Shown here: piece after piece, positions 1 through 5,919 of the stretch
How the letters are laid out: every line of letters starts with the position of its first letter
Numbering within the stretch: the stretch's first letter is position 1
DNA from: Gemmatirosa kalamazoonensis
Lineage (GTDB): Bacteria; Gemmatimonadota; Gemmatimonadetes; Gemmatimonadales; Gemmatimonadaceae
NCBI RefSeq assembly: GCF_000522985.1
Contig: NZ_CP007128.1
Coordinates: 2,464,220 to 2,528,219, forward strand
Direction of reading: 5' to 3'
Length of the DNA: 64,000 nucleotides
Notes under the pieces: model-generated
The model's database searches: none
What the model was told of the DNA's origin: nothing
The model's input: the letters and a program-made list of their open reading frames with translations, nothing else
Translations under genes and position numbers: made by a program

Positions 1-286
1 GCGCGAGGTGCGCCTCGACGTCGGCGAGCGCCGCGATCTCGTCGGCCTTGCGGGCGAGCGTCCTGCGCCGCCGCAGCGCGTCGACGGCGCGGAATCGCCC
101 CGCGCTCACGAGCCACGCCCGCGGGTTCGTCGGCACGCCCTCGCTCGGCCACCGCTCCAGCGCCGCGGCGAACGCGTCGTGCAGCGCCTCCTCCGCGAGG
201 TCGAAGTCGCCGAGCAGCCGGATCAGCGTCGCGAGGATGCGGCGCGACTCGGTGCGGTAGAGGTGGTCGAGGGTCTTCTGACGCAT
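1..286 (-). CDS. ECF-type RNA polymerase sigma factor (SigJ/DUF6596-like), N-terminal part
   Basis: This reverse-strand gene runs off the left edge, so only about the first 95 residues are visible. The start is ATG at 284-286, giving MRQKTLDHLYRTESRRI. The text contains a recognisable sigma-70 region 2: LLGDFDLAEEALHDAFAAAL, then WPSEGVPTNPRAWLVSAGR and the basic stretch DALRRRRTLARKADE. That run is typical of ECF factors that carry a C-terminal DUF6596 domain. Such factors are commonly encoded beside a YciI/DGPF protein, and that is the next gene upstream (370-771, same strand), so co-transcription is likely. The C-terminal domain is outside the window, so the subgroup cannot be confirmed. 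Confidence 0.85.
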   Translation of the reverse strand, partial: MRQKTLDHLYRTESRRILATLIRLLGDFDLAEEALHDAFAAALERWPSEGVPTNPRAWLVSAGRFRAVDALRRRRTLARKADEIAALADVEAHLA

Positions 287-298
287 CGAGGTGGGGCC

Positions 299-368
299 GC
301 TGCGTGGCTGCGTGGCTGCGCGGCTGCGTGGCTGCGTCACGACCCACGCAGCCACGCAGCCACGCAGC
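299..368. repeat. Tandem-unit hairpin with 8-bp units
   Basis: Five 8-bp units of the form GCTGCGTG (299-338) are followed by a 6-nt spacer and three inverted units CACGCAGC (345-368). The arms can fold into a long GC stem. The element starts one base after the TGA stop of the YciI gene (370-372) and ends shortly before the sigma factor start. It may act as a 3'-end hairpin or attenuator between the two genes. There is no T-run. Confidence 0.85.
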
Positions 369-369
369 A

Positions 370-771
370 TCACGCCGTCGCCGTCGCCCTCGCCTCGCTG
401 GCCGGGAGCTGCGCCTCGGGACGCTCGAACACGACGACCGGTCGCACCTCGATCGATCCGATGCGCGCCGATGGGATGCGGGCGGCGACGGCGATCGCCT
501 CGTCGAGATTCTCCGCGTCGACGAGATAGAACCCGCCGAGCTGCTCGCGCGTCTCGGCGAACGGGCCGTCGGTCGTCTGCAGCTTGCCGCCGCGCACGCG
601 CACCGTCGTCGCGGTGGCGATCGGCTGCAGCGCCTCGCCGGCGCGGTAGCTCCCCTTGTCCTGGATGTCCTTCGTGAACGCGAAGTACTCGCCCATCATC
701 GCGCCGCTCTCGTCGGGGCTCATGGTCTCCCAGACCTTCTCGTCGTCGTAGATCAGCAGGACGTACTTCAT
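370..771 (-). CDS. YciI family protein (DGPF domain), sigma-factor partner
   Basis: The protein has 133 aa and begins MKYVLLIYDDEKVWE. The start ATG is at 769-771. It carries the family hallmark DGPFAETREQLGGFYLV in the middle, and the strand EVRPVVVFE follows. The ferredoxin-like YciI fold is usually about 100-130 aa, so the length fits. No enzymatic activity is established for this subgroup. In many genomes these proteins sit directly upstream of an ECF sigma factor of the type at 1-286 and are thought to belong to the same regulatory unit. A 70-bp tandem-unit hairpin separates the two here. The C-terminal tail, rich in Ala, Glu and Arg, is probably disordered. Confidence 0.9.
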   Translation of the reverse strand: MKYVLLIYDDEKVWETMSPDESGAMMGEYFAFTKDIQDKGSYRAGEALQPIATATTVRVRGGKLQTTDGPFAETREQLGGFYLVDAENLDEAIAVAARIPSARIGSIEVRPVVVFERPEAQLPASEARATATA

Positions 772-855
772 CGTGGGCCTCCGGTGGGTGAATGGGGGCA
801 CTGCTTCGGTGCGGAGTAGTCGAACGGGGGGCGGGGAAATCGACAGCAGTGCGTC

Positions 856-960
856 ACGGCGGGACGACTGACGGCGGGACGACTGACGGCGGGACGACTG
901 ACGGCGGGACGGCGAACGGCGGGACGACGAACGGCGGGACGTTCGACCGCGGGATGGGGA
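856..960. repeat. 15-bp tandem array, left arm of a large inverted pair
   Basis: Seven consecutive 15-bp units follow the consensus ACGGCGGGACGACTG. The first three are identical and the later ones drift. The units are the reverse complement of those at 1069-1188, so the two arrays form arms of a very large inverted repeat around a loop of about 108 nt. This is the main content of the 416-nt gap between the YciI start and the puuD stop. No credible gene is seen there. Confidence 0.9.
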
Positions 961-1030
961 TGCGCTCAGGGGGATCCAGCTCGCGTCGAAATGGTACGGC
1001 GGTCGGACCGGGGTGTAGCACCTTGGGCGA

Positions 1031-1049
1031 AGGGGGGGGAGCCCCCCCT
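1031..1049. repeat. Perfect poly-G/poly-C hairpin in the array loop
   Basis: An A plus seven G (1031-1038) pairs perfectly with seven C plus T (1042-1049) across a three-base loop GAG. It lies in the loop between the two 15-bp arrays. It could be a strong structural block, or could form G-quadruplex-like DNA on one strand. No U-tract follows, so it is not a classical terminator. Confidence 0.7.
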
Positions 1050-1068
1050 GGTAACTACGATCCGGCGC

Positions 1069-1188
1069 CAGGGATCCCGCAGTAGATCGTCCCGCAGTAG
1101 ATCGTCCCGCCGTAGATCGTCCCGCAGTAAGGCATCCCGCCGTTCGTCGTCCCGCCGTTCGTCGTCCCGCCGTCAGTCGTCCCGCCGT
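1069..1188. repeat. 15-bp tandem array, right arm ending in the puuD stop codon
   Basis: Eight 15-bp units follow the consensus CAGTCGTCCCGCCGT, inverted relative to 856-960. Variants read AGATCGTCCCGCAGT. On the reverse strand each full unit junction contains TGACGGCGGGAC. The puuD stop codon TGA (1188-1190) is exactly the first such TGA, so the array begins with the stop codon of the gene it follows. Confidence 0.9.
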
Positions 1189-2414
1189 CACCGCACCCGC
1201 CCCCCGTAATCGATCCACCGCGCCAGCACCGCCCGCTCCTCGTCCGTCATGTGCGTGCGGTTCGCCGGCGGCATGGTGCGCGTGACGACCGCGCGCTCGC
1301 GGATCCGCGCGGCGCGCGCCACGATCTCCTCCGGTGTGTCGAACGCGACGCCCGCCGGCGCGACGCCGAGGCTCGAGTCGACGGGGCTCATCGAGTGGCA
1401 CACCGCGCAGCGGCGGTCGATGACGTGGCGCGCGTCGGCGAACGTCACCGGACCCGCGACGGACATGCGCGAGGGCGCGATGGTCGACTCCACCGGCGGC
1501 GCGGGGATCGACAGCACCGCCCACAGCGCGGCGATCGTCGTCGCGATCGTGCCCGCGAGCGCCGGCCGCCAGCCCGGCCACGTCCATCGCACGTTGAGCA
1601 CGTGCCGCACGGCCGCGCCGCCGGCGACGAGGATGAGCAGCACGAGCCAGCTCCACCGCCCCGCGTAGAGCGCGGGGAAGTGGTTGCTCACCATGAGCGC
1701 GATGACGGGGAACGTGAAGTAGTTGTTGTGGATCGACACCCGCTTCGCGCGCGCCGACAGCGCCGCCAGCTCGGCGCCGGCGCCGCCCGACCGCACCGAC
1801 GCGACGAGCGCGCGCTGCGACGGCACGATGGTGAGGAACACGTTCCCCGCCATGATCGTGGCGAGCATCGCCCCGACGTGCAGGAACGCCGCGCGCCCGC
1901 TGAGATGGTTCGTGAAGGCGATCGCGACGAGGATGAGCCCCGCGGTCCACGCCGCCGCCGCCACGCGGGGCGCGCGCGGCGCGACGAGTCGCTGCACGCC
2001 CTCGTACAGTCCCCAGCCGAGCACGAGGCCGGCGATCGCGAGCGCCGTCGCGTGCAGCTGCGAGATCCCGTGCACCGACGGGTCGGCCATGACGGCGCGC
2101 CCGCCGGCCCAGTAGACCACGACGAGCAGCGCGACGCCGCTCAGCCACGTCGTGTACGCCTGCCACTTGAACCAGTGCAGCGGCGTCGGGAGGGGCTCGC
2201 CGGCGAGCAGCGTCTTCTCCACGTAGTAGAACCCGCCGCTGTGCAGCAGCCAGATCGTGCCTAACGGCTCGCGCGTCATCCCCGACACGGCGCGCTTCTG
2301 CAGGCTGCGGTCGAGCCAGTTGAAGAGCAGCGAGTTGCCGACCCACATGATGCCGGCGACGACGTGCACCCAGCGCGCGACGAGATCGAGCAGCTCCCAG
2401 ATCCGCGGGGTCAC
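1188..2414 (-). CDS. puuD: Urate oxidase/hydroxylase PuuD, membrane protein with C-terminal cytochrome c
   Basis: The protein has 408 aa. It begins VTPRIWELLDLVARWVHVVAG and has about eight hydrophobic segments carrying conserved His and Trp residues, for example HVVAGIMWVGN near the start and HNNYFTFPVIALMVSNHFP past the middle. A cytochrome c domain follows with CAVCH at about 336-340 and a likely Met ligand in TMPP near 381. This matches the PuuD family, which oxidises urate to 5-hydroxyisourate and passes electrons to its own haem. The GTG start at 2412-2414 overlaps the TGA of the preceding DUF6986 gene (GTGA), so translation is probably coupled. No 5-hydroxyisourate hydrolase or OHCU decarboxylase gene is in the window. 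Confidence 0.9.
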   Translation of the reverse strand: MTPRIWELLDLVARWVHVVAGIMWVGNSLLFNWLDRSLQKRAVSGMTREPLGTIWLLHSGGFYYVEKTLLAGEPLPTPLHWFKWQAYTTWLSGVALLVVVYWAGGRAVMADPSVHGISQLHATALAIAGLVLGWGLYEGVQRLVAPRAPRVAAAAWTAGLILVAIAFTNHLSGRAAFLHVGAMLATIMAGNVFLTIVPSQRALVASVRSGGAGAELAALSARAKRVSIHNNYFTFPVIALMVSNHFPALYAGRWSWLVLLILVAGGAAVRHVLNVRWTWPGWRPALAGTIATTIAALWAVLSIPAPPVESTIAPSRMSVAGPVTFADARHVIDRRCAVCHSMSPVDSSLGVAPAGVAFDTPEEIVARAARIRERAVVTRTMPPANRTHMTDEERAVLARWIDYGGRVR

Positions 2415-3718
2415 CGGATCCCTCGGCGCGCGAGCACGCGCGCGAACGAGGGCTCGCGCAGCTCGGCGCCGGTCACGCCCGTGAGGCGCTCCGCGTCCTC
2501 GTCGGCGATCGCGCCGGCGCTCATCGCGCGGTGGAAGAACGCGAGCAGCGCCTGTCCCGTCGCCGGCTCGTCGAGCACGCCGCCGACGAGCGCGGTGCGA
2601 TGCGCGCGCTCCACGAAGTTGCGCAGCCGCGCGCCCGCCGCGTCGACGCCCTCGAGGAAGAAGCTCGTCACCGCCGCGTGCCGCGACACGAGCTGCGCGG
2701 CGTGCAGGTCCCATCCCTGATACCACCCGGCGGCGAGCGAGTGGCGCACGTCGTCGAAGTGCAGGTGCCAGCCCGCGTGCACGCCGGCCGAATCGCCGTC
2801 GTGTCGCGGCACCGGAAGGAGCGCGGTGGAGCCGTCGGCGAGCCACACACCGGTGCCGGCGAGCGACGTCTGGATCACGTGCCGCGCGTGGTCGCACGCC
2901 GGGTGGCGCAGCCGCTGGTGCGCGGCAGTGATGCCCAACGCCGCCGTGTAGTCGTAGACGCCGAGGTTCACGCCGTCGAGCCGCCCGTCGGACGCGTCGA
3001 CGATCGCCGGCAGCAGCGAGCGTCCCGTCGCGTCGACGATCGCCTGCGGCACCTCGAGCTGGATCTCGAACCGCAGCGCGCCGTCGGCGAGCCCCGTGGC
3101 GCGCTCCATCGCGCGCAGCGCGGCGACGAAGTACGCGACCTGCTCGGCGACGGTCACCTTCGGCAGCGTGACGACCCACCGCTCCGGAAGCGCCCCCGAT
3201 TCCACGAGCGCGCCGACGAGCAGGCCGAGCGTGCGCACGCTGCGCGCGCGCAGCTCCTCGGTGAGCGGCTTCACGCGCACGCCGATGGACGACGGCAGCC
3301 TGGCCTCGCGCACGCCGCGCGCGAGCTCCGCGGCGACGTCGAGGGCGGCCTGATCCTCGTCGTCGTCGTCGCGCACGCCAAAGCCGTCCTCGAAGTCGAT
3401 GCGGTAGTCCTCCACCGGCTCGCGCGCGAGCTTGTCGCGCACCCGCGCCACGATCGCCTCGAGCGCGGGATGTCCGTCGATGCCTAACGCGCGGCCGAGC
3501 GACGCCGCGTCGGGCGCGTGCGCGCCGAGCGCCGCGAGCGCCTCGGCCCCGCGGCGCGCGGCCACGTCGGCGGTGAAGTGCTGCGCGCCCTCGATGAGCG
3601 TGTGCACCGGCTGCCGCGCGGCGCGCTCGCCCGGGTAGCGCCGCGCGAACGCGAGGTTCGCCTCGCGCAGCGCCGCCTCGGCGTCGTCGAGGCCATCGGG
3701 GTCGAAGAAAGCGCTCAT
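2411..3718 (-). CDS. DUF6986 family protein, putative carbon-carbon lyase (HpcH/citrate-lyase-like barrel)
   Basis: The protein has 435 aa and begins MSAFFDPDGLDDAEAAL. Features seen are DYRIDFEDGFGVRDDDDEDQ, the stretch GALRFEIQLEVPQAIVD and a YDYTAALGI segment. Together they suggest the acidic metal-binding and substrate-binding strands of a PEP/malate-synthase/HpcH-type TIM barrel. I recognise it as the DUF6986 family but know of no proven reaction. It is translationally coupled to puuD (4-nt overlap) and starts 7 nt after the GMC oxidoreductase stop, so it belongs to the same operon. A role downstream of urate oxidation, for example cleavage of a glyoxylate-releasing intermediate, is inference from position only. 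Confidence 0.75.
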   Translation of the reverse strand: MSAFFDPDGLDDAEAALREANLAFARRYPGERAARQPVHTLIEGAQHFTADVAARRGAEALAALGAHAPDAASLGRALGIDGHPALEAIVARVRDKLAREPVEDYRIDFEDGFGVRDDDDEDQAALDVAAELARGVREARLPSSIGVRVKPLTEELRARSVRTLGLLVGALVESGALPERWVVTLPKVTVAEQVAYFVAALRAMERATGLADGALRFEIQLEVPQAIVDATGRSLLPAIVDASDGRLDGVNLGVYDYTAALGITAAHQRLRHPACDHARHVIQTSLAGTGVWLADGSTALLPVPRHDGDSAGVHAGWHLHFDDVRHSLAAGWYQGWDLHAAQLVSRHAAVTSFFLEGVDAAGARLRNFVERAHRTALVGGVLDEPATGQALLAFFHRAMSAGAIADEDAERLTGVTGAELREPSFARVLARRGIR

Positions 3719-3725
3719 ACGCCAC

Positions 3726-5312
3726 TCACCGCGTCATCTCCTCCGCCGACCGCAGGGCCAGCGCGCAGAAGGTCAGCGTGCCGTTCGCGCAGCTCGCGCT
3801 CACGCACGTCGGCGCGCCGACGACGAACAGGTTCTCGTGGTCGTGCGTGCGTCCCCACGAGTCGACCACCGACGTCGCGGGGTCGTCGCCCATGCGGCAG
3901 CCGCCCGCGGGATGGTCCTGGAAGCCGCCGTCGTCCTCCTCCACGCGCAGCACGGTCCCGTCGCCGGCGCGCGCCATCCGCTCGAACAGCGCCACGATCG
4001 TGTCGTCGGAGTAGCGGCGCAGCGCGGCCGACTCGGGCGCGTCACGCATGGCGAGCTTCGGCAGCGGGTCGCCGTAGCCGTTGTGCAGGTCGGTGTCGAG
4101 CGTGAGCGCGCTCTCCCGGTCGGGAAAGACGTCGTAGTACGCGCGCACGCGCGCGACGCCGGTGCGCGTGCGCTCGCGCCAGTCCCTCAGAAGCTCGTCG
4201 CCGAGCAGCAGGTTGCCCGCGTCGTCGCGCAGGCGCGGCCCGCGATCGAAGCTCGACTCCCACACGCGCAGGTCGTGGCGCAGATAACGCTTCGTGGCGG
4301 GCGCCCGCATGAACTGCTTCGTGACGAGCGAGTGCTGCCCGTTCATCCCCGGAAACAGCTCCAGCGGCAGCGCGACGAACGCCTGCTTGTTGCGGTGCCC
4401 GCACAGGTACTTGCCGACGAGCCCCGAGGAGTTCGCGAGCCCCGACAGCAGCAGCAGGTGCGAGCTCCACACGTATCCCGCGGCGACGACGAACTGCGTC
4501 GCGCGGAACTCCACGGGCACGCTCGGCCGGTTCGGCACGCGCTGCACGGCCTGCGCGCTCGTCACGCGGCTCGAGCCCTGCTCGGTGATGAGCCGCCGCA
4601 CGAGCGTGCGCGGGTAGAGCGTGACGCGCTTCGACGCGCGCAGCCGGTTCCACGTCACGTCGGGCGTGTACTTGGCGCCGGTGGGGCATACCGGCGTGCA
4701 CGTGTCGTTGCGGCAGCACGCGGCGCGGCCGTCGTACGGGCGCGAGTTCTTCGCCGACGGCTGGCTCCACATCGTGATGTCGGCCTTCGACGCCCAGTCC
4801 TGCAGCAGCTCCAGGTTGTACGTCAGCGGGATCGCCGGCATGGGGTACGGCTTGCCGCGCGGATCCATCTCCGCCGGCCCCTGCGCGCCGGCGACGCCGA
4901 TGAGCGTCTCCGCCTCCTGGTAGTACGGGTCGAGATCGTCGTACCCGATCGGCCAGTCGGTGCCGACGCCGAACCGCGACCGCGTCTCGAAGTCCTCCGG
5001 CGACCAGCGCGGCGTCACGCCGCCCCAGTGCAGCGCGAGCCCGCCCACCTGCATGGAGCGCGACTGCAGCGGGCCCTGGATGTCGTAGCCGTCGAGGTGG
5101 TCGTTGGGCCACGGGCTCTCGCCGTACGCCAGGTAGCGATCGCGCAGTGCGTAGCGGCGGGCGAGCGGCGGCGCCTCCTCGCCGGCCTCCACGACGACGA
5201 TGCGCTTCTTCGTCGTGCGCGCGAGCTTCTCCGCCACCATCGCCGCGGTGATCCCCGATCCCACGATGCACACGTCGCTCTCCACCACGACGCGTCGACG
5301 GAAGAGGCTCAT
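3726..5312 (-). CDS. GMC-family FAD-dependent oxidoreductase (dehydrogenase large subunit)
   Basis: The protein has 528 aa. The N-terminal FAD-binding Rossmann motif is VCIVGSGITAAMVAEKLA at about residues 14-31, followed by VVVEAGEE. The GMC signature GGLALHWGG lies around residue 90. The C-terminal part has QDHPAGGCRMG and the FAD loop GAPTCVSASCANGTLTF. It most resembles the large subunits of gluconate/fructose-type membrane dehydrogenases. There is no export signal of its own. The ATGA overlap with the upstream small subunit, which has a Tat signal, suggests the pair folds in the cytoplasm and is exported together. The substrate is not determinable from sequence. A cluster of Cys residues (RAACCRNDTCTPVCPTGAK) may bind a cofactor, as in related sugar dehydrogenases. 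Confidence 0.88.
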   Translation of the reverse strand: MSLFRRRVVVESDVCIVGSGITAAMVAEKLARTTKKRIVVVEAGEEAPPLARRYALRDRYLAYGESPWPNDHLDGYDIQGPLQSRSMQVGGLALHWGGVTPRWSPEDFETRSRFGVGTDWPIGYDDLDPYYQEAETLIGVAGAQGPAEMDPRGKPYPMPAIPLTYNLELLQDWASKADITMWSQPSAKNSRPYDGRAACCRNDTCTPVCPTGAKYTPDVTWNRLRASKRVTLYPRTLVRRLITEQGSSRVTSAQAVQRVPNRPSVPVEFRATQFVVAAGYVWSSHLLLLSGLANSSGLVGKYLCGHRNKQAFVALPLELFPGMNGQHSLVTKQFMRAPATKRYLRHDLRVWESSFDRGPRLRDDAGNLLLGDELLRDWRERTRTGVARVRAYYDVFPDRESALTLDTDLHNGYGDPLPKLAMRDAPESAALRRYSDDTIVALFERMARAGDGTVLRVEEDDGGFQDHPAGGCRMGDDPATSVVDSWGRTHDHENLFVVGAPTCVSASCANGTLTFCALALRSAEEMTR

Positions 5313-5908
5313 GCGCGGCGCCCGGTGCGCTCCGCGATCGGGAGCGGCTTGCGCGCCTGCGCGGCGAGCGGGCGGCACGTCTGCCGAGCGATGTGCGCGC
5401 GGTAGCAGCGGTCGGTCGCCTCGGGGCTCGCCGCCCAGTGGCCGAGCAGCGCGAGCGCGACGTGCGGCGCGCGCCCGACGGCGGGGATCCGGTCGGCTTT
5501 CATCCCGTCGAGCAGCGTGTGCACCATCTCGCGCCGCGCGTCGAGCGGCAGCGCGGCGAACGCGTGGCCGTGCGTCGCGCGCGCCGACTCGTCGAGGCGG
5601 TCGAGCTGCTGCGCCCAGCGCGTGGCCGGCGTGGGACCGGAGTAGCTGAGCGCGGACGTGCCGTAGCCGTGCAGCAGCTCCGCGCGCTCGCGGTAGCCGG
5701 CGATCCACCGCTCGAACGCGGCGACGGCGGCCTCGGTCCCCGCGGGGCCGAGCTCCGCGGGGAGCACCACCGCGCCCAACGCGCGCAGCGTGCGCGGGCC
5801 GGCCGCGAGATGATCGACCGAGAGGGCGTGGGCGCGGCGCACGAGCGCGGCGCTCGGCACGGCGGCGGCGAGCGCGGCGACGAACGCGCGGCGGGAGAGC
5901 GGTGGCAT
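5309..5908 (-). CDS. Gluconate 2-dehydrogenase subunit 3-like protein with Tat signal
   Basis: The protein has 199 aa and begins MPPLSRRAFVAALAAAVPS, a twin-arginine signal ending near RAHA. The mature part has the loose helical pattern of the gluconate 2-dehydrogenase subunit 3 family: LRALGAVVLPAEL at the start and MKADRIPAVGRAPHVALALLGHW later. Its stop overlaps the GMC start (ATGA), so the two are translated together. In characterised gluconate and fructose dehydrogenases the small subunit carries the Tat signal and escorts the flavoprotein out. I infer the same here. A dedicated cytochrome subunit gene is absent from this operon, so electrons may go to another carrier. Confidence 0.82.
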   Translation of the reverse strand: MPPLSRRAFVAALAAAVPSAALVRRAHALSVDHLAAGPRTLRALGAVVLPAELGPAGTEAAVAAFERWIAGYRERAELLHGYGTSALSYSGPTPATRWAQQLDRLDESARATHGHAFAALPLDARREMVHTLLDGMKADRIPAVGRAPHVALALLGHWAASPEATDRCYRAHIARQTCRPLAAQARKPLPIAERTGRRA

Positions 5909-5919
5909 GAGCGGAGTGC

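Noticed and set aside
856-1188. CRISPR array
   Set aside because: Units follow each other without spacers, drift in sequence and are inverted across the loop. No cas genes are present.
792-1209. Short forward reading frames rich in Gly-Thr-Thr or Arg-Ser-Ser across the 15-bp arrays
   Set aside because: They are direct translations of the tandem units with no start signal or family resemblance.
370-2346. A very long reverse reading frame running from the YciI gene through the repeat arrays into puuD
   Set aside because: It mixes the true YciI protein with repeat-derived and off-frame Arg/Ala-rich text. The real start at 771 is clear from family alignment. Long shadow frames are common at this GC content.
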